A stretch of DNA of 64,000 nucleotides from Aquisphaera giovannonii (GCF_008087625.1 NZ_CP042997.1:5518001-5582000); one strand, 5' to 3'. Numbered from the stretch's first letter, positions 24,774 to 31,143 are shown. Notes: generated from the letters alone by a model not told the origin. Numbers and translations are program-made.

Positions 24774-25160
24774 GCCCTCGCCACACCCCGGGCAGACCTC
24801 CAGCGTTCGGCCATGGGCGTGGTTTACCGAGCGGCGAGCCTCGCCGCATCTCCGGCAGAAGATCAGGTAAGTGCCCGACGCATCCTCCGGGCGGACGTAC
24901 TTGATCTCGGCGAATCCGCCGCGGTTGTCGGTCGCCTCCTGGCGATAGAGGGCGCCTTCGCTCCATAACTCGCGGAGGCTGCGAGACGCGCGCCGGCGAA
25001 CGAGCTTGATCCGCTCGAACTCCTCGCCCTTGGCGGCATTTGCCCTGATGCCATAACGCGCCAGAAGTGAGGTGACGGTCCAGACCGTCCTTCGCCGATT
25101 GGCAGGCGAGAAAACGGTCCGACGGACCTCCTCGCGGCTCAACTCGGTCTCAAGAGCCAC
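24768..25160 (-). CDS. Cassette C12: zinc-ribbon protein, 130 aa
   Basis: The N-terminal two-thirds (VRRTVFSPANRRRTVWTVTS; FERIKLVRRRASRSLRELW) are basic and helical. The C-terminus has paired CxxC motifs (FCRRCGEARR and VCPGCGEG) forming a zinc ribbon. This layout suggests a nucleic-acid-binding protein. The GTG start has a strong AGGAGG 5 nt upstream; the TAA stop is in the R'' box. Confidence 0.78.
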   Translation of the reverse strand: MALETELSREEVRRTVFSPANRRRTVWTVTSLLARYGIRANAAKGEEFERIKLVRRRASRSLRELWSEGALYRQEATDNRGGFAEIKYVRPEDASGTYLIFCRRCGEARRSVNHAHGRTLEVCPGCGEGA

Positions 25161-25174
25161 CGGCACCTCCTGCC

Positions 25175-25275
25175 GCCTAACGCCAAAGTTCAGCGGACCG
25201 GCCCGCCGAGTGTGACCTTCGATTGTGCCGGAAGCCGCCGCGGCGGGCCGGGTCCGCTGCAACGCGAGGTTAGGC
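25175..25275 (-). other. attC site 13 (end of cassette C13)
   Basis: R'' GCCTAAC (25275-25269), R' GTTAGGC (25181-25175). Nearly the same as attC10, including the loop. Confidence 0.9.
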
Positions 25276-25533
25276 GTCGGCCTCCCGCTCATAGCGGTAG
25301 AGCCGGCCGCTCGGATGTTCCTCGAAGCCCGCGGGCTCGAACCCGCGACCGAGTATGCGGTCGAGCACGACGGCCATCGCCACGTCGGGTCGGACGGGGT
25401 GCCCGCCCATTGCGAGGCTCTCCGGGACCCACAGCGTGAACGACGGCGCGGCCGGGTCGGTCGCCTCGACGACGCGGAGGAGGTCCTCGACCGCACCGGA
25501 GGCGGGCCTGTCTTGCTCGCGGCCGTCCGCCAT
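25270..25533 (-). CDS. Cassette C13: hypothetical protein, 87 aa
   Basis: Acidic. GAVEDLLRVVEATDP, FTLWVPESLAMGGHP, PDVAMAVVLDRILGRGFEPA and PSGRLYRYERE; likely one alpha/beta domain. ATG at 25533 with GGAGG about 10 nt upstream. TAA in the R'' box. No family recognised. Confidence 0.72.
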   Translation of the reverse strand: MADGREQDRPASGAVEDLLRVVEATDPAAPSFTLWVPESLAMGGHPVRPDVAMAVVLDRILGRGFEPAGFEEHPSGRLYRYEREADA

Positions 25534-25550
25534 CGGTGTTGCCTCCGGAC

Positions 25551-25652
25551 GCCTAACGACCAAGCTCAGCGGCCCCGCACCGCCGGAGCAGACTAATGAT
25601 AGCAGGCAAAGCGCCGCGGCGGTGCGGGATCCGCTGCAGCGTGTGGTTAGGC
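25551..25652 (-). other. attC site 14 (end of cassette C14)
   Basis: R'' GCCTAAC (25652-25646), R' GTTAGGC (25557-25551), arms GCTGCAGCGGATC / GGCCGCTGAGC. Confidence 0.9.
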
Positions 25653-25662
25653 GCCGTGCAGA

Positions 25663-26022
25663 CTACCAGATGACGACCTCGCCGCCAACTTGCTCGGCCC
25701 GGCCTACAGCCATCAGGATGTTCTGGAACCTCGGCCGGAGTTGCTCCGCCGGGGCACCTGACTCCGCCTCGAACAGATCGATGTTGAGCAGCGCCTTCTC
25801 GGCCTCGAACCGCAGGCGTGCCAGGTCCTCGCCCTCAGCGTAGACATCGCCTTCGACCAGACCGGGGAGGAGCCGAAGGCCGAGCGAGGCCGCGGCACGA
25901 CCGCCGTAAAGAGACCGCCGGTAGGGCTCGAACCCCGCCAACTCCTGCGCCGGTTCGTCGGGCTCTATGAATGACATCTCGCCGCGGGGGTCACGCACAT
26001 AGGCGTTGACGAGGAGACTCAT
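25663..26022 (-). CDS. Cassette C14: hypothetical protein, 119 aa
   Basis: Starts MSLLVNAYVRDPRGEMSFIE with GAGGT 5 nt upstream. Later ELAGFEPYRRSLYGGRAAAS and LRFEAEKALLNIDLFEAESG; mixed strand and helix, acidic, no membrane segment. The TAG stop lies 11 nt before the R'' box of attC14. No family recognised. Confidence 0.72.
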   Translation of the reverse strand: MSLLVNAYVRDPRGEMSFIEPDEPAQELAGFEPYRRSLYGGRAAASLGLRLLPGLVEGDVYAEGEDLARLRFEAEKALLNIDLFEAESGAPAEQLRPRFQNILMAVGRAEQVGGEVVIW

Positions 26023-26057
26023 ACGGACCTCGCAGGATCACAGGGACGGCCCCCGCC

Positions 26058-26115
26058 GCCTAATGACCCAGATCAGCGGCCCGCGCGGCGGGTTCGCTAC
26101 ATCGACCTGTTGGGC
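26058..26115 (-). other. attC site 15, short form (end of cassette C15)
   Basis: R'' GCCCAAC (26115-26109), R' ATTAGGC (26064-26058), arms GTAGCGAACC / GGCCGCTGATC. About 58 nt, no long inner stem. Confidence 0.78.
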
Positions 26116-26135
26116 GTCGCCCACGAAAGTCGGGA

Positions 26136-26570
26136 TCAGGTGAGCGACGCCAAGCAGGATAGTACGAGGCCGGCGAGCGACCCGCAACAGGCCGCCGCGA
26201 CGAGCGACGGCAAGGACGGAGCGGCCAGCAGCCAGATAGCCAGACCCGTCGCGGCCACGGCCGACGCCAAGCCACCCGCCAAGCCGGCCCGGAGGGCCGC
26301 CGGTAAGGCCCCACGGCCCACCCGCACGACAGCGGTCTGCCCATCGGCCGCGCGATACAACCATCGGCCGACGACGCGACCGACGACGAATCCCGCGAAC
26401 CCGCCGCAGACGAGGGCCGCCAACGAGACCGGCCAGGAGTGGTGGCCGAGCCAGGCGCCGGTCAGCGCCGTCAGCGCGCCGGCCACGACCGCGGCGGCGA
26501 GCGCCAGAGCAGCCAGCTCGAGGACTCGATCGCCGGGGCTGAGTTGGTACTGTCGCACCTGGGGAGACAC
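26136..26570 (-). CDS. Cassette C15: polytopic membrane protein, 144 aa
   Basis: Four predicted membrane segments, paired with Gly zippers: ELAALALAAAVVAGALTALT, SLAALVCGGFAGFVVGRVVG, LRAGLAGGLASAVAATGLAI and SLVAAACCGSLAGLVLSCLA. The start is a GTG directly after the R' box of attC16. TGA stop about 20 nt before the R'' box of attC15. Function unknown. Confidence 0.68.
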   Translation of the reverse strand: MSPQVRQYQLSPGDRVLELAALALAAAVVAGALTALTGAWLGHHSWPVSLAALVCGGFAGFVVGRVVGRWLYRAADGQTAVVRVGRGALPAALRAGLAGGLASAVAATGLAIWLLAAPSLPSLVAAACCGSLAGLVLSCLASLT

Positions 26571-26571
26571 C

Positions 26572-26673
26572 GCCTAACGCCAAAGCCCAGCGGCCTCGCA
26601 CCGCCAAGCGAACCTTGAGATGAAGGAGAAGGCGTCGCGGCGGTGCGGGGTCCGCTGCAGCGCGAGGTTAGGC
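26572..26673 (-). other. attC site 16 (end of cassette C16)
   Basis: R'' GCCTAAC (26673-26667), R' GTTAGGC (26578-26572), arms GCTGCAGCGGACC / GGCCGCTGGGC. Confidence 0.9.
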
Positions 26674-27012
26674 GGCAAGGTCGCGACACGGACAGAGTGA
26701 TTCTACTGCGCCTTGTTTGCGACCGCAGTAGGGGCATTCCCCACGCCGACGCCGGGCTCGGCCACGCCTCTCGATCGTGAAGAATCGATCGTAGAGCCAG
26801 AAGAACGGCACGAGCGGCATGGCGGCGAGCAGCCCCCACCAGGAGCCGAAACGCCGGCCGATGGCGAAGGAGGCGAACGCAAGTGCCACCCCCACCGCGA
26901 TGAGGAGATCGAAGCCGGTGCAGGCGTCACGCGAGCAGAGCCACTGCGGAGCAAGGCCCGGCTGCAATTTGACGAGGCGGTGCAGAGGAGAGGTCCGCGG
27001 TACATGGGGCAC
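26668..27012 (-). CDS. Cassette C16: membrane protein with C-terminal zinc ribbon, 114 aa
   Basis: Two membrane segments (GFDLLIAVGVALAFASFAIG and WWGLLAAMPLVPFFWLYDRF) followed by a basic linker RRGRARRRRG and the half-ribbon CPYCGRKQGAVESLCPC. GTG start at 27012 with GGGAGG upstream; longer in-frame starts overlap attC17. TAA stop is in the R'' box. Confidence 0.7.
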   Translation of the reverse strand: MPHVPRTSPLHRLVKLQPGLAPQWLCSRDACTGFDLLIAVGVALAFASFAIGRRFGSWWGLLAAMPLVPFFWLYDRFFTIERRGRARRRRGECPYCGRKQGAVESLCPCRDLAA

Positions 27013-27027
27013 GCTCCGCCTCCCGCC

Positions 27028-27128
27028 GCCTAACGACAAAGCTCAGCGGACCTGCACCGCCAGGATAGTTGATGATACCACGAAGGCCGCCGCGGCGGTG
27101 CGGGGTCCGCTGCAGCGCGAGGTTAGGC
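27028..27128 (-). other. attC site 17 (end of cassette C17)
   Basis: R'' GCCTAAC (27128-27122), R' GTTAGGC (27034-27028). Loop of the GATGATACCACGA type. Confidence 0.9.
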
Positions 27129-27527
27129 GCGGTTCCACCGTTGCCTCCGCATTAACAACTCACCCACGATGGCGACCCCCATCAGGATCAGACCAGCAAC
27201 TGCGAGGTTCAGTCCCAGAGCCAAGCCGACGGCGAAACCCGCTCCCCTGAACCGCATGCCGTGAATGAGACAGAACATGCAAGGGGAGAGAGGCCAGCCT
27301 CGGAAGAAGTAGAACTGGACGAGGGGGTCCACGCCCCACACCGCCTCCACGCCCATGTCGAGAAAGTCTCTCGCGATGCTGTTAACGCGCAGATTGGCCC
27401 CGAGCAGGCCCCCCGCTACCAGGGTCGTCGAGACGTACGTAGCCAGATGGACCTCGGACAGCGGCATCGCGCGTTTTTGTACCACCAGGACTCCGACGCG
27501 ATCGGCGAGGCGTTCCGCACCGCTCAT
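27123..27527 (-). CDS. Cassette C17: membrane protein, 134 aa
   Basis: Predicted membrane segments at about residues 32-48 (VSTTLVAGGLLGANL) and 98-125 (FAVGLALGLNLAVAGLILMG), with an aromatic loop (LVQFYFFRGWPLSPCMFCLI) between. ATG at 27527 with AGGAAGG upstream; ATG 20 codons later is an alternative. TAA in the R'' box. Function unknown. Confidence 0.7.
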   Translation of the reverse strand: MSGAERLADRVGVLVVQKRAMPLSEVHLATYVSTTLVAGGLLGANLRVNSIARDFLDMGVEAVWGVDPLVQFYFFRGWPLSPCMFCLIHGMRFRGAGFAVGLALGLNLAVAGLILMGVAIVGELLMRRQRWNRA

Positions 27528-27545
27528 CGGACCAGCCTTCCTGCA

Positions 27546-27646
27546 GCCTAACGACCAAGCTCAGCGGACCCGCACCGCCGAGCAAATTGTGTACAGCAGG
27601 CAAGGCGCCGCGGCGATGCGGGGTCCGCTGCAGCGCCACGTTAGGC
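27546..27646 (-). other. attC site 18 (end of cassette C18)
   Basis: R'' GCCTAAC (27646-27640), R' GTTAGGC (27552-27546). Right flank GTGGCGCTGCAGCGG as in attC12, 19 and 24. Confidence 0.9.
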
Positions 27647-27663
27647 GGCAGAGACGACCCGGA

Positions 27664-28008
27664 TCAATCGTCGAACTGCTCCAGCCCTGCGACGATGCCG
27701 TCTCGGCAATGGACCTGGAACTTCGAGAACGGGATACCCGCCGCGGCGTAATTGTAAGTTCTCCGCACGACTCCCGGCTCGCTGTCGAGGTCGTAGACGA
27801 AGCTCGGTGGGCCGAGCACTGCGACAATCTCGGCCTCGGGTCTACCGACGAGGTGCGCCTCGTCGGCCAGCCGTTGGCACTCCGCGTTGTACCAGGTGAC
27901 GTACGGGCCGTGCAGACGGTTATCGGCCAACAGGAGGAGCTGAAGGCCGACGAAGGCCGCCACGAGGGCAACGAGCAAACCGAGGATAATGATGAGGGCT
28001 CGCCTCAT
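27664..28008 (-). CDS. Cassette C18: membrane-anchored BamE-like protein, 114 aa
   Basis: An N-terminal anchor (ALIIILGLLVALVAAFVGLQ) is followed by LVGRPEAEIVAVLGPPSFVY, which matches the BamE-like turn E-I-x-x-V-L-G-x-P, and by VVRRTYNYAAAGIPF and FQVHCRDGIVAGLEQ strands. Same layout as cassette C5. ATG at 28008 with AAAGGG upstream. TGA stop 17 nt before attC18. Confidence 0.75.
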   Translation of the reverse strand: MRRALIIILGLLVALVAAFVGLQLLLLADNRLHGPYVTWYNAECQRLADEAHLVGRPEAEIVAVLGPPSFVYDLDSEPGVVRRTYNYAAAGIPFSKFQVHCRDGIVAGLEQFDD

Positions 28009-28029
28009 GGGTCGCCCTTTCAACGCGCC

Positions 28030-28130
28030 GCCTAACACCAAAGCTCAGCGGACCCGCACCGCCGAGTGAGGCTTGATCGTAGCAGAAATCGCCACGCCGG
28101 TGCGGGGTCCGCTGCAGCGCCACGTTAGGC
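28030..28130 (-). other. attC site 19 (end of cassette C19)
   Basis: R'' GCCTAAC (28130-28124), R' GTTAGGC (28036-28030), arms GCTGCAGCGGACC / GGTCCGCTGAGC. Confidence 0.9.
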
Positions 28131-28538
28131 GGCGGGTCTATCGATGCCCGCTGGCCTCGCGTCGCCCGCTCGCATGCCACCCCGTCGACGCTGACGAAGC
28201 CACACATAGGTCGACTCGACCAACCACCATTGGATCCCTCCCAGGACCAAGCAGATCGAGCCGGGGATGACATTCCAGGCCAGCCGGATGGACTCCGTAT
28301 CCGACGGGGATAGGAACGCATCCGCTCGGTGCTGGGCCGCGTGGGCGACAGAGTGGACGGCGGGACCGCTGAGGAAGAAATACGGGGCATATACGCAGTC
28401 GTACGGGCCGGAAGGGAAGTCGGTCCAGCCCAGGAGCAGGGACAGCATGAAGGAAAGGATCAGGACCGTGTGGATCGCGGGCAGGCGAAACGGGGCCCGG
28501 AACCAGCGGGCCGAGGCGAGTCCTGTTGAATCGCCCAT
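28125..28538 (-). CDS. Cassette C19: membrane protein, 137 aa
   Basis: One segment near residue 25 (IHTVLILSFMLSLLLGW), an aromatic-rich middle (PYDCVYAPYFFLSG) and a second near 95 (VIPGSICLVLGGIQWWLVES), with a basic tail. ATG at 28538 with GAGGTG 7 nt upstream. The TAA stop is in the R'' box. Function unknown. Confidence 0.68.
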   Translation of the reverse strand: MGDSTGLASARWFRAPFRLPAIHTVLILSFMLSLLLGWTDFPSGPYDCVYAPYFFLSGPAVHSVAHAAQHRADAFLSPSDTESIRLAWNVIPGSICLVLGGIQWWLVESTYVWLRQRRRGGMRAGDARPAGIDRPAA

Positions 28539-28588
28539 GGCCGGCACCTCGTATGGCCTGGCGTCATTCACGCAACGACCCCCGCGCC

Positions 28589-28688
28589 GCCTAACGACAA
28601 AGCTCAGCGGACCCGCACCGCCGGGAAGACGTTGCCAAGGGAGTGAACGCCGCGGCGGTGCGGGGTCCGCTGCAGCGCAAGGTTAGGC
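28589..28688 (-). other. attC site 20 (end of cassette C20)
   Basis: R'' GCCTAAC (28688-28682), R' GTTAGGC (28595-28589), arms GCTGCAGCGGACC / GGTCCGCTGAGC. Confidence 0.9.
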
Positions 28689-28692
28689 GGCG

Positions 28693-29211
28693 CTAGAGAT
28701 CGCTGCTGGCTGGGATTGGTTCTTGGACATGGGCGGGTATGAGGAAGGGCACGGACAAACCAAGGGCCAGGGCAAGGGCGGCGATCAGGAGCATGGACAT
28801 GCCGATGCTCACCCCGCGAAGGCCATGAGAGAACACGGCACCGACCGCGCCGCCGAGGATGGCAGCCGGCAGGGCGAAGAACCAGGCGAAGACGAGCGCC
28901 CCGAAGCCGGCACTTGCGAGGGAGAGGGGGTAGCTGTGGCACGGAGCCCAGCCGTTGACGAAGCCGAGGGCGGCACCCAAGGCGGAGACCACCACGGGTG
29001 TCCCGAGGAGACCGATGATCGCTCCACGGAGGCGTGTGATACCCCGTTCGGCGGGCGGAACATCTGCGGGCGGACTCGGCTCGAACTCGGGTGCTTGCCG
29101 GGCGGCGTGGATCTGGAATTGATAACGACAGCGGGGGCAGGTCGAGACTCCCGCGGGGCTCCCGGCGTTGCAGATGGGGCAGGCGATCCAAGCGAGGTCG
29201 GGCCGAAGCAT
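28693..29211 (-). CDS. Cassette C20: zinc-ribbon membrane protein, 172 aa
   Basis: N-terminal zinc ribbon (ACPICNAG and TCPRCRYQ, residues 10-30), a Pro-rich linker, then three or four membrane segments (IIGLLGTPVVVSALGAALG; ALVFAWFFALPAAILGGAVG; IGMSMLLIAALALALGLSVP). The architecture, ribbon on the cytoplasmic end of a small bundle, recurs in planctomycetes. ATG at 29211 with AGGAGG 5 nt upstream. TAG stop 5 nt before the R'' box. Confidence 0.76.
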   Translation of the reverse strand: MLRPDLAWIACPICNAGSPAGVSTCPRCRYQFQIHAARQAPEFEPSPPADVPPAERGITRLRGAIIGLLGTPVVVSALGAALGFVNGWAPCHSYPLSLASAGFGALVFAWFFALPAAILGGAVGAVFSHGLRGVSIGMSMLLIAALALALGLSVPFLIPAHVQEPIPASSDL

Positions 29212-29224
29212 CGCACCTCCTGCC

Positions 29225-29314
29225 GCCTAACATGGAGTTAAGCGGACCGCCTCCCCGGGCGCCCGCGCCCCCCCGGACCTCGCGGCGGTCCGCTTCAACT
29301 CCGCGGGGTTAGGC
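29225..29314 (-). other. attC site 21, divergent type (end of cassette C21)
   Basis: R'' GCCTAAC (29314-29308), R' GTTAGGC (29231-29225). The arms are different from the others (GAGTTGAAGCGGACCGCC / GGCGGTCCGCTTAACTCC), again with one extra G on the R'' side. Confidence 0.85.
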
Positions 29315-29552
29315 CGCCTCGGGCCGACACCGCCACGGCGTCCCGACTCCGCCGAGGTCGGCCTAGCCGGCGGTTAGGCCGCCGAGGCCCGGGAGTGTCG
29401 GGGCCGCTGACGGAGAGCTCGCCGACGCCGCATCCTCGCACGGGCGAAGACGCCCGGCTCACACCGAGCGATCGTAGCACGAAGGTCAAGACCCCGCAAG
29501 GAGCCGGTCGAAGTCCCGGCGCTGCAAGCCCTTGCGGCGAGGCCCGAGGTCG
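29315..29552. other. Cassette C21: 238 bp without a recognisable gene
   Basis: Between attC21 and attC22. The only long minus frame would encode an Arg/Pro/Gly-rich 64-residue peptide without plausible features. A 19-bp palindrome (GCCTAGCCGGCGGTTAGGC, 29361-29379) looks like the R'' and R' boxes of an attC fused with no arms between. This could be a non-coding RNA or promoter cassette, or a decayed one. Confidence 0.55.
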
Positions 29553-29653
29553 GCCTAACGGCCAAGCTCAGCGGACCCGCACCGCCGAGTTGACCAAGGA
29601 CAGCAGACGAGGCGCCGCGCCGGTGCGGGGTCCGCTGCAGCGCGAGGTTAGGT
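29553..29653 (-). other. attC site 22 (end of cassette C22)
   Basis: R'' ACCTAAC (29653-29647), R' GTTAGGC (29559-29553), arms GCTGCAGCGGACC / GGTCCGCTGAGC. Confidence 0.9.
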
Positions 29654-30058
29654 GAGCTTCTCTCGCTTTGCCAGGATCGCCTCGAAGCGTGAGGCCAATC
29701 GCTCGCAATGATCGAGCAAGCGAGCCTCTCGTTCGAGAAGTTCCTCTCTTCGAGCGAGGGTCGCCGACTCACGCTCAAGATTGGCTCGGGCCCACTGCTG
29801 GTGCTGCTGTGCGACCCGGATCTGTCGTGCGACCTCTGCTTGCTGGCGGACACTCTCCTCGAAATACCGGGCGTTCAATTCCTCCTGTAGGCTACCCCAG
29901 GGAGGCCGATTCTCGCTCGATTCCTGCCTTATAGCTTCTGGTACATCAACCCAGCCACCGCATTCCGGACACTCCCGGACCATGCCCGCCTCGGAGGACG
30001 GGAAGGAGATCGTCGCGTCACAACCTTCGCAGTGAAAGGTGAGCTTTACGTCGGACAT
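29648..30058 (-). CDS. Cassette C22: zinc-ribbon coiled-coil protein, 136 aa
   Basis: N-terminal zinc finger (FHCEGCDATI and ECPECGGW, residues 8-35), then residues 55-135 form a long charged helix (QQAEVARQIRVAQQHQQWAR; REELLEREARLLDHCERL) typical of a coiled coil. ATG at 30058; GAGG lies about 13 nt upstream. TAA is in the R'' box. A DNA- or protein-binding oligomer is inferred. Confidence 0.76.
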   Translation of the reverse strand: MSDVKLTFHCEGCDATISFPSSEAGMVRECPECGGWVDVPEAIRQESSENRPPWGSLQEELNARYFEESVRQQAEVARQIRVAQQHQQWARANLERESATLARREELLEREARLLDHCERLASRFEAILAKREKLT

Positions 30059-30094
30059 CGGGAATTACGCCTCGCGGACGCGATCGGGTTCGCC

Positions 30095-30153
30095 GCCTAA
30101 CGACCAAAGATCAGCGGCCCGCGGAGCGGGTCCGCTGCATCGCCTCGTTAGGC
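30095..30153 (-). other. attC site 23, short form (end of cassette C23)
   Basis: R'' GCCTAAC (30153-30147), R' GTTAGGC (30101-30095), arms CGATGCAGCGGACC / GGCCGCTGATC. About 59 nt and close to attC6. Confidence 0.83.
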
Positions 30154-30236
30154 TAAAGTATCAGTAATCATGTCTCACGTGACTCGCCCGGAGCACATCC
30201 ACGACCTGCTCGCCCGGCCCGTGCCCGGGCCGCCAC

Positions 30237-30620
30237 CTACGGCTCCGGCGGGTCCGGCTCGATGGGCAGCCAGGGAAAGCGGGCGACATGTCTATACTTG
30301 TACGCCATCGCGGCGTGGTACTCCACCCTCCGGTGGAAGAGTTCGGCAATCCGTCGCAGTTCCTCGAGGGCGGCTCTCATCGCCTCCTGCTCCTCGGCAT
30401 CTCCAACGGCCCGCAGTGCCTCCTCGGATGGCTTTGCGGTATGAGTTGTCGGCTGCTCCAGCCAACGCCACGTGCCCTCCATTGCGGCGTGATATGGGAC
30501 GCGCGCCATGGCCAGGAGATAATTGTGGACGGCCCGTGCTACCACGAGGCCGCCCATCGCCATTGCGGCGACCGCCACCGCGATCATCCATCGCCGCGTT
30601 GTCATCCGGGGCGCTCGCAT
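30237..30620 (-). CDS. Cassette C23: membrane-anchored helical protein, 127 aa
   Basis: TTRRWMIAVAVAAMAMGGLV (residues 7-26) is the N-terminal anchor style common in planctomycete proteins. The remainder is a soluble helical region with an acidic stretch (SEEALRAVGDAEEQEAMRAA) and a Tyr/His-rich end. ATG at 30620 is chosen; GTG four codons upstream is possible. The TAG stop is 83 nt before attC23, the largest such distance in the array, and a GC hairpin (CGGCCCGTGCCCGGGCCG) sits in the gap. Confidence 0.7.
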   Translation of the reverse strand: MRAPRMTTRRWMIAVAVAAMAMGGLVVARAVHNYLLAMARVPYHAAMEGTWRWLEQPTTHTAKPSEEALRAVGDAEEQEAMRAALEELRRIAELFHRRVEYHAAMAYKYRHVARFPWLPIEPDPPEP

Positions 30621-30639
30621 GGAAGACCCCACACCGCCG

Positions 30640-30740
30640 GCCTAACGGCAAAGCTCAGCGGGCCCGCACCGCCGAGCTGACCAAGCATAGCAGACAGAGC
30701 GCCGCGGCGGTGCGGGGTCCGCTGCAGCGCCACGTTAGGC
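30640..30740 (-). other. attC site 24 (end of cassette C24)
   Basis: R'' GCCTAAC (30740-30734), R' GTTAGGC (30646-30640). Right flank of the GTGGCGCTGCAGCGG type; the loop AGCATAGCAGACAG resembles attC18 and attC22. Confidence 0.9.
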
Positions 30741-31043
30741 GTCGGCCGTTTCGCAGCCCTCGGCATGGGCATGCGAGAGCCAAGCCGCCTCGTCATCATA
30801 GAGGGTGGTGAACGGCCAAGGGAGAGATTCGATCCCCTGACGCCAGGTCAGATGAACAACGGCGAGGCGGCCCGAGCCATCGAGCAGGCGAAACAGGACG
30901 TCGTCCGGGTCGGGGCCGAGGGCGACAGCGGCGACAGGGATGGCGGAGAGCGGGTGCCCGGGTGAGAGTTCGCGAGCGAGTTCGGCCGTCAGATTGGCCG
31001 CGGCCCCCTCGGCGATCGGCTGCCACGTTTCGGGCAATGTCAT
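30735..31043 (-). CDS. Cassette C24: hypothetical protein, 102 aa, first gene after attI
   Basis: PETWQPIAEGAAANLTAELA, then HPLSAIPVAAVALGPDPDDV, LFRLLDGSGRLAVVHLTWRQ and PWPFTTLYDDEAAWLSH: an alpha/beta acidic protein, probably cytoplasmic. ATG at 31043 with GGAAG about 8 nt upstream. TAA is in the R'' box of attC24. Being attI-proximal, it should be the most recently inserted and the best expressed cassette if a promoter exists upstream. No family recognised. Confidence 0.74.
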   Translation of the reverse strand: MTLPETWQPIAEGAAANLTAELARELSPGHPLSAIPVAAVALGPDPDDVLFRLLDGSGRLAVVHLTWRQGIESLPWPFTTLYDDEAAWLSHAHAEGCETADA

Positions 31044-31060
31044 GGTGCCGCTTCCAGGAC

Positions 31061-31123
31061 GCCTAACAGTGATTAGACAGAATCCCGATTCCTCATAGCA
31101 CACCCGCCGATTCTGCATAACAC
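31061..31123 (-). other. attI-like primary recombination site
   Basis: On the minus strand, GTTAGGC (31067-31061) is the R core, with GTCTAAT as left core 4 nt before it. Two direct repeats, GTGTTATGCAGAATCGG (31123-31107) and GTGCTATGAGGAATCGG (31101-31085), match at 14 of 17 positions with 22-nt spacing. The class 1 attI1 site, as recalled, has two GATGTTA(T/C)G-type repeats 21 nt apart, the inner one 35 nt before GTTAGGC; here that distance is 34. The region does not fold like an attC. This is the boundary of cassette C24. Confidence 0.72.
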
Positions 31124-31143
31124 CGGCGAGGGAGTCAGGCTAA

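Larger units (their letters stand above)
19223..31140 (-). mobile_element. Chromosomal integron cassette array with attI-like site and no integrase
   Basis: Twenty-four attC sites alternate with small genes over about 12 kb, all reading on the minus strand. Cassettes here are numbered C1 (left, attI-distal) to C24 (right, attI-proximal). Each unit is a gene followed at its 3' end by attC. Simple sites (GTTAGGC-like R', GCCTAAC-like R'') and imperfectly paired L boxes with one extra base in L'' fix the polarity. The attI-like site is at 31061-31123. No tyrosine recombinase of the IntI type is encoded in the window. The near-uniform attC sequences point to a sedentary chromosomal integron, not a recently acquired mobile one. 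Confidence 0.92.

Noticed and set aside
31061-31140. Counting the right-end site as a 25th attC
   Set aside because: The arms next to the boxes do not pair, and the direct repeats fit attI better.
19223-31140. CRISPR array
   Set aside because: Repeat units are imperfect palindromes of varied length, separated by 200-600 bp containing genes, and no cas gene is nearby.
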